NCBI RefSeq assembly: GCF_015356865.1
Contig: NZ_JAAFZA010000011.1
Span: forward strand, 1 to 64,000
DNA length: 64,000 bases
Source: Catenulispora pinisilvae
GTDB lineage: Bacteria; Actinomycetota; Actinomycetes; Streptomycetales; Catenulisporaceae
Reading direction: 5' to 3'
This document shows positions 16,717 through 24,865 of the stretch, one piece after another (position 1 is the stretch's first letter; each line of letters begins with the position of its first letter). Under the pieces are notes generated by a model. The model ran no database searches and was not told the origin of the DNA. It was given only the letters and a program-made list of their open reading frames with translations. Position numbers and translations under genes: made by a program.

Positions 16717-18333
16717 TTATGCCGTGGTCTTCCCCGTCATCCGGTCCAGCAGGTTCCGGGTCGCGGTCTGGATCCGCTTGTCCACGAACCCTGGTGTGGA
16801 CAGCCCGTGGTTCCAGTGGAACGTCCCGGCGTCGAAGACCCACGCCCCCGACGGGTACTGACACAGCACCGTCTGCTGGGTGTCGGTGATCGGCTTGTCC
16901 TTCGGCCCCTCGGCGGTGAACGGCGAGGCGGCCAGGATCGTGGCCTTGGGCCCGCCCTTCACCCGCGGGAACACCTTGTCGGCCTCGCCGGCCACCAGGT
17001 GCGGGATCTGCTCCCCGTCCTTGAGCCCGGTCCCGCGCCAGAACCAGTGCGAGGTCGTGGACACCACCAGCGGCAGCGGCTTGGGGTCGGTGATGATCGC
17101 CGTGTACATCGACCCGAGGATCTGCTGCTCGGGCTGGTTCAGGTCGCGCCACAACACGGTGGGCGGCACGCCGCCGGTCGCCGCCGGGTCCGGATGCCGT
17201 TTGTAGCAGGTCACCTGCCGGTGCTCGGTCCCGGTCGCGGAGGGGTCCATGCGGATGTTCCAGTAGACGTTGTTCGCGGCCATGAACGCAGCACTGACAC
17301 CCCTAGTAAGCGCACCCTGAAGAACGGAGCGCATCTGCGGCGACCAGTACTCGTCGTGGCCGGAGAAGACCATCGCCTTGTACAGCGTCGGGTCGATCCG
17401 TCCGGCGTGCAGGTCGATCCCGGAGGCGTAGGAGATCGTGTACGGCTGCGCCTCGACCCACTGCGCGAAGGCCTGGTCGAGCTCGAACAGCCGGGGCAGC
17501 CCGTCCTGGTGGTAGGGCCGGTCGAAGGAGACCCGGGTCGAGCAGATGTCGGCGCCGCCCTGCTTCCCGCTGGGCAGGTAGGCGTTGTACAGGCTGGCCC
17601 CGATCGACTTGTCCACCGGGTACTGGTTGTACGCCTGGTAGGTCGTGAACGGCAGCACCACCAGCAGGTCCGCGGCCTTGCCGTCCTCGCGCACCACGAA
17701 CGGCACGCAGCTGCGGTACTTCTGCGCGGTCTCGAAGGTGGCCACGTACAGCCCGCCGCGCCAGGTGGCCGGCACCTTCAGCGTGTACGAGGACTGCCAC
17801 GGCGCCAGCACGGTCCGGGTCGGCTCGAGGACCTTCAGCCCGGCCTGGGTCCGGCCGCTGATCTTCGGGCTGGTGAAGACCAGCTCGGAGCCCTTGCCGG
17901 TGCCGCTGCGGCCCAAGCGGTAGAACTTGATCGTGAAGCTCTGCGAAGGGCGCACGCTGACGTGGAAGTCGATCGACTCCCCGAGGTTGATGCTGGTCGC
18001 CGAGGCGTAGCCCTTGATCTGCTGGCCCTCGTCCTCGACGGCCTGGTAGCCCTCGGCGTCCGGACGCCAGGCGCCGTCGTCGGACAGGGCCAGTGACAGG
18101 GCCGGGACGGTCTCGCCGGTGTTGGTGTCCGGGACGCCCTCGACGCCCTCGGACTCGCCGTCTCCGTGGGCGTGGGGGTCGCCGTGGCCGTGTCCGCGGC
18201 CGTATCCGAGCGGCTTGGCGGCGTCCTCGGCGGCACCGCCGTGATTTTCCAGCATGTAGGCGCCGCCGGCCACGGCGGCTAGGCCCAGGCTGCCGAGTAT
18301 CAGCAGTGATTGGCGGCGGGAAGGGGCGTGCAT
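16717..18333 (-). CDS. Tat-exported DMFase beta-like C-terminal domain protein
   Basis: A 538-residue secreted protein. Residues 4-27 (SRRQSL, then a hydrophobic run) look like a twin-arginine signal. A His/Gly-rich linker at about 45-58 (GRGHGHGDPHAHGD) could bind metal. The rest resembles the N,N-dimethylformamidase beta-subunit-like C-terminal domain found in many secreted actinobacterial proteins, with STRVSFDRPYHQDG, VFSGHDEYWSPQMR and DAGTFHWNHGL. The ATG at 18333 is chosen because the longer TTG-started frame would begin inside the transcription terminator at 18385. It is the only non-housekeeping gene between rplI and dnaB. Catalytic activity is not established. Confidence 0.78.
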   Translation of the reverse strand: MHAPSRRQSLLILGSLGLAAVAGGAYMLENHGGAAEDAAKPLGYGRGHGHGDPHAHGDGESEGVEGVPDTNTGETVPALSLALSDDGAWRPDAEGYQAVEDEGQQIKGYASATSINLGESIDFHVSVRPSQSFTIKFYRLGRSGTGKGSELVFTSPKISGRTQAGLKVLEPTRTVLAPWQSSYTLKVPATWRGGLYVATFETAQKYRSCVPFVVREDGKAADLLVVLPFTTYQAYNQYPVDKSIGASLYNAYLPSGKQGGADICSTRVSFDRPYHQDGLPRLFELDQAFAQWVEAQPYTISYASGIDLHAGRIDPTLYKAMVFSGHDEYWSPQMRSVLQGALTRGVSAAFMAANNVYWNIRMDPSATGTEHRQVTCYKRHPDPAATGGVPPTVLWRDLNQPEQQILGSMYTAIITDPKPLPLVVSTTSHWFWRGTGLKDGEQIPHLVAGEADKVFPRVKGGPKATILAASPFTAEGPKDKPITDTQQTVLCQYPSGAWVFDAGTFHWNHGLSTPGFVDKRIQTATRNLLDRMTGKTTA

Positions 18334-18384
18334 GAACGAAGTCAACCAGCTGCGCGCCAGCGGCGGCAAACAGAACCGGAACAA

Positions 18385-18421
18385 AACCGCTCCACCGCGT
18401 TTGAGCTGCGGTGGAGCGGTT
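18385..18421 (-). terminator. Strong intrinsic terminator after rplI
   Basis: A perfect 14-bp inverted repeat (AACCGCTCCACCGC at 18385-18398 and its complement at 18408-18421) has a 9-base loop. On the minus strand it is followed by TTTTGTT. It lies downstream of rplI and should end the rpsF-ssb-rpsR-rplI transcript. It also separates that operon from the Tat-exported gene. Confidence 0.85.
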
Positions 18422-18507
18422 CTGTGAACAACCTGTTTTGAGTCTTCCGCCAGACCTGCGGAAATGAATTTCCGAAAGCCCGGCGAAAAGATCTCAAAAG
18501 GTCTTTG

Positions 18508-18960
18508 TCAGGCGCCGACGACGGTGATCTCCACCTTCGCCTGCACGTCCGGGTGCAGCCGCACGGACACGGTGTGCGCGCCGACGGTCTTGATCGGGTT
18601 GCCGATCTCGATCCGACGCTTGTCCACGTCCGGGCCGCCCGCCTTCTTGACCGCGTCGGCCACGTCGGCCACGGTCACGCCGCCGAACAGCCGGCCGGAG
18701 TCCCCGGCCCGGGTCGCCAGCCGGACCCGCAGGCCCTCCAGCTCGCCCTTGAGCTCGGTGGCGTGCGCCAGGTCGCGGACCGTACGGACCTTGCGGGCCT
18801 TGCGGATCAGGTCGATCTGCTTCTCGCCGCCGCGGGTCCACGCGATCGCGTAGCCGCGCGGGATGAGGAAGTTGCGGGCGTAGCCGCCCTTGACCTCGAC
18901 GACGTCGCCGGGCTCGCCGAGCCCGCCGACCTCGTGGGTGAGGATGAGCTTGGTGTTCAT
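18508..18960 (-). CDS. rplI: 50S ribosomal protein L9
   Basis: A 150-residue L9 of normal length. The N-terminal rRNA-binding domain has the L9 signature [19 protein letters not shown], then come the long connecting helix and the C-terminal domain ending [16 protein letters not shown]. It binds 23S rRNA at the base of the L1 stalk. It is the last gene of the rpsF-ssb-rpsR-rplI operon, 18 bp after rpsR, and is followed by a strong terminator. Confidence 0.98.
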   Translation of the reverse strand: MNTKLILTHEVGGLGEPGDVVEVKGGYARNFLIPRGYAIAWTRGGEKQIDLIRKARKVRTVRDLAHATELKGELEGLRVRLATRAGDSGRLFGGVTVADVADAVKKAGGPDVDKRRIEIGNPIKTVGAHTVSVRLHPDVQAKVEITVVGA

Positions 18961-18978
18961 GTTCTCTCCTCCCCCTTC

Positions 18979-19215
18979 CTAGCGGGTGGTGCTGGTGTAG
19001 GGCAGCAGCGCCATCTCACGGCTGTTCTTGACCGCCACGGCGACGTCACGCTGGTGCTGGGTGCAGTTGCCGGTCACGCGACGAGCACGGATCTTCCCGC
19101 GGTCCGAGATGAACTTCCGGAGCAGCGTGGTGTCCTTGTAGTCGACGTACGCGACCTTGTCCTTGCAGAAACCGCAAACCTTCTTCTTCGGCTTGCGGAG
19201 AGGGGCCTTGGCCAT
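18979..19215 (-). CDS. rpsR: 30S ribosomal protein S18, zinc-type (C+)
   Basis: A 78-residue S18. The metal-binding cysteines CGFCKD and the later [10 protein letters not shown] mark the C+ form that coordinates zinc; actinobacteria often carry a second, C- copy elsewhere that replaces it in zinc starvation. S18 pairs with S6 on the 30S platform, and their genes share this operon. It lies 86 bp after ssb, with AGGAGA close to the ATG. Confidence 0.98.
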   Translation of the reverse strand: MAKAPLRKPKKKVCGFCKDKVAYVDYKDTTLLRKFISDRGKIRARRVTGNCTQHQRDVAVAVKNSREMALLPYTSTTR

Positions 19216-19301
19216 TGGATCTCTCCTGGTTACTTCTTCACTACGAGTTCAAGGGTCCGTTTGAGGGACCGGGCCGGCAGGCCCTTGGCGGGTGAGCGCC
19301 T

Positions 19302-19835
19302 TTAGAACGGGGGCTCGTCGTTGCCCCAGCCGCCGTCGCCGCCGGATGCCCAGGGGTCGTTGCCGCCGCCCTGGTTCCCGCCGCCACCGCCACCGGAGTT
19401 ACCGCCGCCGCCGCCGGAGTTGCCACCCCAGCCGCCGCCACCACCTCCTGCGCCGCCCTGGCCGCCGGGCCGGTTCGCCTTGGTGACCTTCGCCGTCGCG
19501 TACTTCAGCGACGGGCCGATCTCCTCGACGTCCAGCTCCACGACCGTGCGCTTCTCGCCCTCCTTCGTCTCGTACGACCGCTGGCGCAGCCGTCCGGAGA
19601 CGATCACCCGCATACCGCGGGTCAGGGACTCGGCGACGTTCTCCGCCGCCTGCCGCCAGATCGAGCAGCGCAGGAACAGCGCGTCGCCGTCCTTCCACTC
19701 GTTGGTCTGGCGGTCCAGGGTGCGGGGCGTGGACGCGACGGTGAAGTTCGCGACCGCCGCACCCGACGGGGTGAAGCGCAGCTCGGGGTCGTCGGTCAGG
19801 TTGCCGACGACGGTGATGACGGTCTCGCCTGCCAT
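19302..19835 (-). CDS. ssb: Single-stranded DNA-binding protein
   Basis: A 177-residue SSB with three parts. The OB-fold occupies residues 1 to about 110 ([15 protein letters not shown], then [20 protein letters not shown]). A very Gly-rich disordered linker covers about 120-165. The acidic tip ends WGNDEPPF, where partner proteins dock. It protects single-stranded DNA during replication and repair. It is encoded between rpsF and rpsR, as in most bacteria. The Gly-rich linker is encoded by GCC/GCG-type microsatellite-like DNA. Confidence 0.98.
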   Translation of the reverse strand: MAGETVITVVGNLTDDPELRFTPSGAAVANFTVASTPRTLDRQTNEWKDGDALFLRCSIWRQAAENVAESLTRGMRVIVSGRLRQRSYETKEGEKRTVVELDVEEIGPSLKYATAKVTKANRPGGQGGAGGGGGGWGGNSGGGGGNSGGGGGGNQGGGNDPWASGGDGGWGNDEPPF

Positions 19836-19866
19836 GTCAGGTCCTCAAACGTGAGTGCGGGGTGTC

Positions 19867-20172
19867 TTACCGCTGGTCGGGACGGATGACCTTGGTGCGG
19901 ACGACGGTCTCGGACAGGTTCGCCTGACGGTCGAACTCCTTGACGGCGTCCGGCGTGGCCTGCACGTCGACGACGGCGTAGATGCCCTCGCTGACCTTCT
20001 TGCCGCTCTTGGTCTTGATCTCGTAGGCGAGCCGACGGCGGCCCCAGATGTCGTTCTTCTCGATGCTGCCGCCCAGATCGCGGATGACCTTGAGGAATCC
20101 CTCGAGGGCCGGGGCGATCGAACGCTCATCGAGGTCCGGGTCCAGGATGACCATGACTTCGTACTGACGCAT
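19867..20172 (-). CDS. rpsF: 30S ribosomal protein S6
   Basis: A 101-residue S6 beginning [16 protein letters not shown], with the conserved segment [16 protein letters not shown] in the middle. It binds S18 on the 30S platform. It is the first gene of the rpsF-ssb-rpsR-rplI operon, with a full AGGAGGTG ribosome binding site. That site can pair with an upstream CCTCCT (see the leader feature), which points to autoregulation of translation. Confidence 0.98.
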   Translation of the reverse strand: MRQYEVMVILDPDLDERSIAPALEGFLKVIRDLGGSIEKNDIWGRRRLAYEIKTKSGKKVSEGIYAVVDVQATPDAVKEFDRQANLSETVVRTKVIRPDQR

Positions 20173-20182
20173 ATGCGTAACC

Positions 20183-20228
20183 CACCTCCTTTGGACTATG
20201 CGGCCACGGTCTCTCCGTGGCAGGAGGG
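20183..20228 (-). promoter_or_regulatory. Putative S6:S18-type autoregulatory leader of rpsF
   Basis: On the minus strand a 7-bp stem (GCCACGG/CCGTGGC, arms at 20215-20221 and 20203-20209, loop AGAGA) sits just before rpsF. It is enclosed by CCTCCT (20222-20227), which can pair with the rpsF ribosome binding site AGGAGG (20185-20190), and a CCGC follows the inner stem. A stem near CCG that hides the rpsF site resembles the known S6:S18-binding leader motif. The match is by eye, not by covariance search. Confidence 0.4.
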
Positions 20229-20427
20229 TTTAGCGCGTCTCCCCTGGTCGGCACGGTGCAACTCGCCTTCGTCGGCGACGCTACTCCGGGCCACTGACAC
20301 TCGGGGAACGGTCAAGGCTACCCCGGCGAGCCGCCCGGATTGAAATCCGTGTCGGTTGACCCGATCCTGGGTATTGGTCCGATTACGTTTGTGATCCGCT
20401 GTGCGCACGTGAGTGAGGTGACAGGGC

Positions 20428-20787
20428 ATGACGCAGACGACCCCCGGCACGGGTGACTACGGCCCCGAGGTGGCCGGCCGGCCCGGCTCGACCGCCGCGG
20501 ACTACGCGGAGGATCCCCGTGAGCGCCCGGGCTTCCACATCGGCAGCCACACGCACGAACTCGCCCTGACCGTCGCCGCCCTGGTCCTGGCCGTGGTCGG
20601 CGCGGCGCTGATCGGCTGGACCGGCGGACACATCCTGGGCGGCTGGATCGCGCTGGCCGGCATCGTGGTCGGGCTGTACGCGCAGCTGACCTCGGACACC
20701 ACCTATGAGCGGATGGTGAACGTCTGCTCGATCGGGATCGCCGCGGTGGCCTTCGCCTTCCACTTGCACCACGGTGGTCTCTGGTAG
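20428..20787 (+). CDS. Small membrane protein of unknown function
   Basis: A 119-residue protein with a soluble N-terminus of about 45 residues and then about three membrane helices (LALTVAALVLAVVGAALIG, IALAGIVVGLYAQL and VCSIGIAAVAFAFHL). It ends with the His-rich tail HLHHGGLW. GAGGTGACAGGGC precedes the ATG. It is divergent from rpsF. Similar short proteins occur widely in actinobacteria without an assigned role; I do not recognise a functional motif. Confidence 0.7.
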   Translation: MTQTTPGTGDYGPEVAGRPGSTAADYAEDPRERPGFHIGSHTHELALTVAALVLAVVGAALIGWTGGHILGGWIALAGIVVGLYAQLTSDTTYERMVNVCSIGIAAVAFAFHLHHGGLW

Positions 20788-20892
20788 TCCCACCGGCACC
20801 ACGGGTTCGCCGGTCAGTGGCCTCCGGGCCCGCTGACCCGGCAACCACCGGCGCGGGTGGTCCTGTCGGCGCGAGCGGTTAGCGTGTTGGCC

Positions 20893-21681
20893 ATGGCTAT
20901 GCGCATCGGCTCCCACGTCGGCAACGAAGACCCGATCGCGGAGGCGGCGGCCCGCGAGGCGAACGCCGTCCAGATCTTCCTGGGCGATCCGCAGAGCTGG
21001 AAGGCGCCGACCGTGGCCTACCCGGGCGGCGCCGCCGCGCTGCGGGCCGCCGCCGAACAGGCCGACCTGGCCGTCTACGTGCACGCCGCGTACATCATCA
21101 ACGTCGCGCACACCAACAGCCGGATCCGGATCCCCAGCCGCAAGCTGCTCCAGCAGACCGTCGCGCTGGCGGCCGAGGCCGGTGCCCGCGGCGTGGTGGT
21201 GCACGGCGGCCACATCACCGCCGCCGACGACCCGGACGCCGGCTTCGACAACTGGCGCAAGGCCGTGGACCAGTTGGAGCAGCACTGCCCGGTGTTCATC
21301 GAGAACACCGCGGGCGGCGAGCACGCCATGGCCCGGCGCCTGGAGTCGATCGCCAAACTGTGGGACGCCGTCGGGCACAGCGGCATCGGCCTGTGCCTGG
21401 ACACCTGCCACGCCTTCGCCGGCGGCCTCCCGCTGGAAAGCGCGCTCGCCGGCCTCAAGGCCGTCACCGGCCGGATCGACCTGGTCCACGCCAACGACTC
21501 GCAGGGCGGCTTCGACTCCGGCATCGACCGGCACGCCAACTTCGGGGCCGGCGAGATCGCCCCGGCGGAGGCGATCGCCCAGGTGATCGCCGAGGCCGGG
21601 GCCCCGGCGATCTGTGAGACCCCCGGCGGTGCCGAGGCACAGGCGGCGGACATCAAGTGGCTGCGGGAGCGCGTCGCATAA
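20893..21681 (+). CDS. nfo: Endonuclease IV (AP endonuclease)
   Basis: A 262-residue TIM-barrel AP endonuclease that cuts DNA 5' of abasic sites in base-excision repair. Family features seen include MRIGSHVG at the start, VQIFLGDPQSW, YVHAAYIINVAHTN, ENTAGGEHAMARR, LCLDTCHAFAGG and DLVHANDSQGGFDSGIDRHANFG. The last three carry the usual zinc-binding His, Asp and Glu residues. The conserved part starts at the ATG at 20893 or 20899; the GTG at 20857 would add a tail outside the family. It lies 9 bp before the FemAB gene. Confidence 0.93.
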   Translation: MAMRIGSHVGNEDPIAEAAAREANAVQIFLGDPQSWKAPTVAYPGGAAALRAAAEQADLAVYVHAAYIINVAHTNSRIRIPSRKLLQQTVALAAEAGARGVVVHGGHITAADDPDAGFDNWRKAVDQLEQHCPVFIENTAGGEHAMARRLESIAKLWDAVGHSGIGLCLDTCHAFAGGLPLESALAGLKAVTGRIDLVHANDSQGGFDSGIDRHANFGAGEIAPAEAIAQVIAEAGAPAICETPGGAEAQAADIKWLRERVA

Positions 21682-21690
21682 GGTTGGCGC

Positions 21691-22875
21691 ATGGTCTTGA
21701 GGGTGCGGACGCTGAGCCGCGAGGAACATCTGGCGTTCATCGAGGAGCGCGCGGCGGAGAAGAACGCCACGACCTCTGTCAGCTTCCTGCAGTGTCCCGC
21801 CAATGGCGACGTGAAGACGGACTGGCGCCCGGAGTCGGTCGGCTGGGTCGACGACGCCACCGGCCAGGTCGTCGGCGCGGCCCTGGTGCTCTACCGGGAC
21901 GTGCCGATCCCCAAGCGCGACAAGCTCCCCTTCCTGCGCCGGTCCCTGGCCTACCTCCCCGAGGGCCCGATCCTGGACCTCACCACAGCCGAGGCCGGCC
22001 CGGCGCTGAAGCAGCTGCTGGCGCACCTGCGCAAGCAGCGCGCCTTCACGGTGAAGATGGGCCCGCAGCTGGTCTCCCGGCGCTGGACCGCCGAGTCGCT
22101 GAAGAAGGCCATCGCCGACGCCGACGGCGGCGTACGCCTGAAGGACATAAAGGCGGACTTCGAGGACCCGACTGCCCTGCACGTCATCGAGAACCTGCGG
22201 GCCACCGGCTGGACCCGCAAGGAGTCCGACGGCGCCGGCTTCGGCGACTTCCAGCCCCGCTACGTGTTCCAGCTGCCGCTGGTCGACGACTCCGGCAAAC
22301 CGCGCGAGCTGGAGGACATCCAGAAGGGCTTCAACCAGCTCTGGCGCCGCAACATCAAGAAGGCGGCGAAGAACGGCGTCGAGGTCACCATCGGCGGCTA
22401 CGACGACCTCCCGGAGTTCCACAAGCTCTACGAGGTCACCGCCCGCCGCGACCAGTTCACCCCGCGCCCGCTGCCGTACTTCCAGCGGATGTGGAAGGCG
22501 ATGGAGGCGGAGAACCCGAACCGTCTGCGCCTGTACCTGGCCCGCCACGAGGGCGAACTCCTGGCCGCCACCACCCTGGTGACCGTCGGCGACCACGCCT
22601 GGTACTCCTACGGCGCCTCCGGCGACCACAAGCGCGAACTGCGTCCGTCCAACGCCATCCAGTGGCGCATGCTGAGCGATTCGCACGCCGCCGGCTGCAA
22701 GGTCTACGACCTGCGCGGCATCAGTGACACTCTGGACCCCGAGGACCACCTGTTCGGCCTGATCCAGTTCAAGCTGGGCACCGGCGGCCAGGCGGTGGAG
22801 TACCTGGGGGAATGGGACTACCCGTTGAACCGGCTCCTGCACCGGGCCTTCGAGCTCTACCTGTCCCGCCGCTAA
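21691..22875 (+). CDS. FemAB-family aminoacyltransferase (peptidoglycan bridge, FemX-like)
   Basis: A 394-residue protein of the FemABX family, which transfers an amino acid from aminoacyl-tRNA to the peptidoglycan precursor. Two GNAT-like halves are visible. Typical stretches are AYLPEGPILD in the first, LWRRNIKKAAKNGVEV in the middle, and YSYGASGDHKRELRPSNAIQW with YDLRGISDTLDPEDHLFGL in the second. It is followed by an alanine-racemase-like gene, which fits cell-wall precursor metabolism. The transferred residue is not evident; glycine is common in high-GC actinobacteria with LL-diaminopimelate walls. Confidence 0.9.
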   Translation: MVLRVRTLSREEHLAFIEERAAEKNATTSVSFLQCPANGDVKTDWRPESVGWVDDATGQVVGAALVLYRDVPIPKRDKLPFLRRSLAYLPEGPILDLTTAEAGPALKQLLAHLRKQRAFTVKMGPQLVSRRWTAESLKKAIADADGGVRLKDIKADFEDPTALHVIENLRATGWTRKESDGAGFGDFQPRYVFQLPLVDDSGKPRELEDIQKGFNQLWRRNIKKAAKNGVEVTIGGYDDLPEFHKLYEVTARRDQFTPRPLPYFQRMWKAMEAENPNRLRLYLARHEGELLAATTLVTVGDHAWYSYGASGDHKRELRPSNAIQWRMLSDSHAAGCKVYDLRGISDTLDPEDHLFGLIQFKLGTGGQAVEYLGEWDYPLNRLLHRAFELYLSRR

Positions 22876-22943
22876 CTCGACAGCTACCCTGTCCCGTCGC
22901 TATAGAGCGCGGACAATACGCGTACGTATAAGGAGTCGGAACC

Positions 22944-24008
22944 TTGTCGCTGACGCTGCACGTCGACGCCGAGCGCTGGCGCGCCCACCAGGACGAGGTC
23001 CTGGCCCGGCACCCCGATCTGGTGCCGGTGGCCAAGGGCGTCAACGGCTACGGCCTCGGCATCGCGACCCTCATGGAGGCGGCCTCCAAGCTCGCCGCGA
23101 GCGGCGTGGAGATCACGGCGGTCGGCACGGCCGCCGAAGCCGAACAGGCCAAGGACCACTACTCGGGCCGCCTGCTGGTCCTGACCCCCTACCTGGTCGG
23201 CGAGGACGTCCGCGACCTCCCGGACCGCGTCATCCGCACCGTGGCCTCCGTCGAGGCCCTGGAGGCCCTGACAGGCCGCCGCGCAGTCGTCGACCTGAAG
23301 ACCTCGATGCGCCGCTTCGGCCTGGAGAAGAGCGAGATCCCCAACCTGGCCGCCGCCCTGGAATCGGACCAGACCCGCGTCGAAGGCTTCTCCGTCCACA
23401 TGCCCCTGGACCGCATCACCGGCGGCCACGACTACGTCCGCGAAGCCAGCGACTGGGTCGAAGCCCTCACCGCCGCCGGCATCCCAGTCCCCACCCTGTT
23501 CGTCAGCCACCTGTCCCCAGCCGAAATCAGCACTCTGGCCAAACGCCACCCCGGCACCACAGTCCGACCCCGCATCGGCACCGAACTCTGGCTCGGCGAC
23601 CGCGGCGCCCTCCAGGCCCGAGGCACCATCCACAGCGTGCAAAAGGTGAGCAAGGGCGACCGCTTCGGCTACCGACAGCACAAGGCACGCAAAGACGGCT
23701 ACCTCCTCACCGTCTCCGGCGGCACAGCCCACGGCGTCGGCATGGAGAACCCCAAGAACTTCGGCCGCGGCCCATCCGGCCTGGTGAACCGGGCGAAATT
23801 CATCCGCCGCGCCGCCCTGGCACTACTGAACCGGACAATGTCCCCCTTCTCCTGGCAGGGCCGGACACTGTGGTTCGCAGAGCCCCCGCACATGCAGGTA
23901 TCGGTGCTGTTCGTGCCCGACGGCGTGACCCCACCGAAGCTGGGCGAGGAACTGCCGGCCGAGGTGAGCCCGGTGATGACGCACGTGGACCGGGTGGTCT
24001 TCGACTGA
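22944..24008 (+). CDS. Alanine racemase-family PLP protein
   Basis: A 354-residue fold-type III PLP enzyme. The PLP-lysine segment is VPVAKGVNGYGLG near residue 32, at the place of VKANAYGHG in Alr. It is followed by barrel strands VDLKTSMRRFGL and SVHMPLDRITGG, and the C-terminal beta domain starts around RIGTELWLGD. The start is TTG, supported by AAGGAG eight bases upstream and by the lack of an ATG near the conserved N-terminus. It lies 68 bp after the FemAB gene and both may serve the cell wall. It differs enough from canonical Alr that the exact amino acid is open. Confidence 0.8.
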   Translation: MSLTLHVDAERWRAHQDEVLARHPDLVPVAKGVNGYGLGIATLMEAASKLAASGVEITAVGTAAEAEQAKDHYSGRLLVLTPYLVGEDVRDLPDRVIRTVASVEALEALTGRRAVVDLKTSMRRFGLEKSEIPNLAAALESDQTRVEGFSVHMPLDRITGGHDYVREASDWVEALTAAGIPVPTLFVSHLSPAEISTLAKRHPGTTVRPRIGTELWLGDRGALQARGTIHSVQKVSKGDRFGYRQHKARKDGYLLTVSGGTAHGVGMENPKNFGRGPSGLVNRAKFIRRAALALLNRTMSPFSWQGRTLWFAEPPHMQVSVLFVPDGVTPPKLGEELPAEVSPVMTHVDRVVFD

Positions 24009-24809
24009 CGTGGCCGGGCGCCGGACGTGCGGCCCGCCGCCGCTGCAACCGGTTACCGCACACCGCACCCGGGCACGTTCTCGACCAGCTGACCACCGAC
24101 CCGCCCACGCCCTTACCGGCGGCCGCATCACCAGCGCGCGTCTACGGGCCCTTCGATTGTTTTTCTTCCGGTCGGTTTTCGGTTCGTTCCCCTCGGTCGC
24201 GTCGGCAGGGCTTTGCCTACAGTGCCGGTTCTCGGGAGTCAAGTTCGCGCTGTACGCAGCCGCCACCTTCACGCCTGACCGCAGCGCGCGGACTTTACTC
24301 CCGGGGTTCGGCGCTGTACCCCTTGGGGCTGACGACGCGACCGTGGGGAACGAACCGCACCACCTCACAAACCGCCGCCGCAGGGCCCTGACCGGACCAC
24401 CCTATGGAATTGCGCCAGTTCCCCGAGGGAGCCAAGAGCCCCCGCCGGAGGCGCCTGCCGTTGACTTCAGGCACCCACCACGCACGACCGCCGCCCGCCA
24501 ACGCAACGTATGCGCAGTGACTCGGACTGCCGCGCACCACCCGCACAACCGGCGGCCGCCTACGCACATCGAGCGGCACAACGAACTGCGTCTCGATCCG
24601 TGATTAGTCAATACCAGGTAGTTCCGTAAAAAATGCCTTTAACCAACACACCAACCGCAAGCCACAAGCCACAACCCTGCCACCCGCACCCGTCACTTCA
24701 CCCGTCACTTCACCCGCCACTTCACCCATCACTGGCACCCGTAACTGGCACCCGTCACTGACACCATCACAGGCACCCGGACCCGCTCGCCCATCTGCCA
24801 AATCTGATA
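24009..24809. other. 800-bp intergenic region, no confident gene
   Basis: Open frames occur on both strands but none has a ribosome binding site, domain or natural composition. A T-run (GATTGTTTTTC) near 24158 could help end transcription of the upstream genes. Around 24601-24660 the sequence turns unusually AT-rich (GTAAAAAATGCCTTTAACC), followed by the tandem array at 24685-24780. A promoter or untranslated RNA is possible but not demonstrated. Confidence 0.4.
24685..24780. repeat. Degenerate CACCCGTCACTT-type tandem array
   Basis: About eight imperfect copies of an 11-12-bp unit (CACCCGTCACTT, later GGCACCCGTCACT) run through this stretch. It is intergenic and its unit length is not fixed to a multiple of three. 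It lies between an AT-rich pocket and a hairpin. Confidence 0.75.
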
Positions 24810-24835
24810 CGGCCGCGCAGTTCCCTGCGCGGCCG
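24810..24835. terminator. Hairpin after the anchored-protein gene
   Basis: A perfect 11-bp stem CGGCCGCGCAG/CTGCGCGGCCG with a TTCC loop sits 31 bp beyond the stop of the minus-strand gene at 24866. On that strand it is followed by GTATCAGATTTGG, a weak U-tract. It probably ends the two-gene protease operon. Confidence 0.6.
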
Positions 24836-24865
24836 CCCCCCTTACGTTCCCTCAACAGGCCTCAA

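Noticed and set aside
18334-18384. TTG-started extension of the Tat-exported gene
   Set aside because: It starts at the edge of the strong rplI terminator and would move the twin-arginine signal away from the N-terminus.
24010-24603. A 197-codon open frame on the plus strand after the racemase-like gene
   Set aside because: It has no ribosome binding site, an Arg/Pro/His-rich composition typical of shadow frames and no recognisable domain.
24604-24855. An 83-codon minus-strand frame over the CACCCGTCACTT array
   Set aside because: It would encode the tandem array and the terminator hairpin; the composition is that of a repeat, not a protein.
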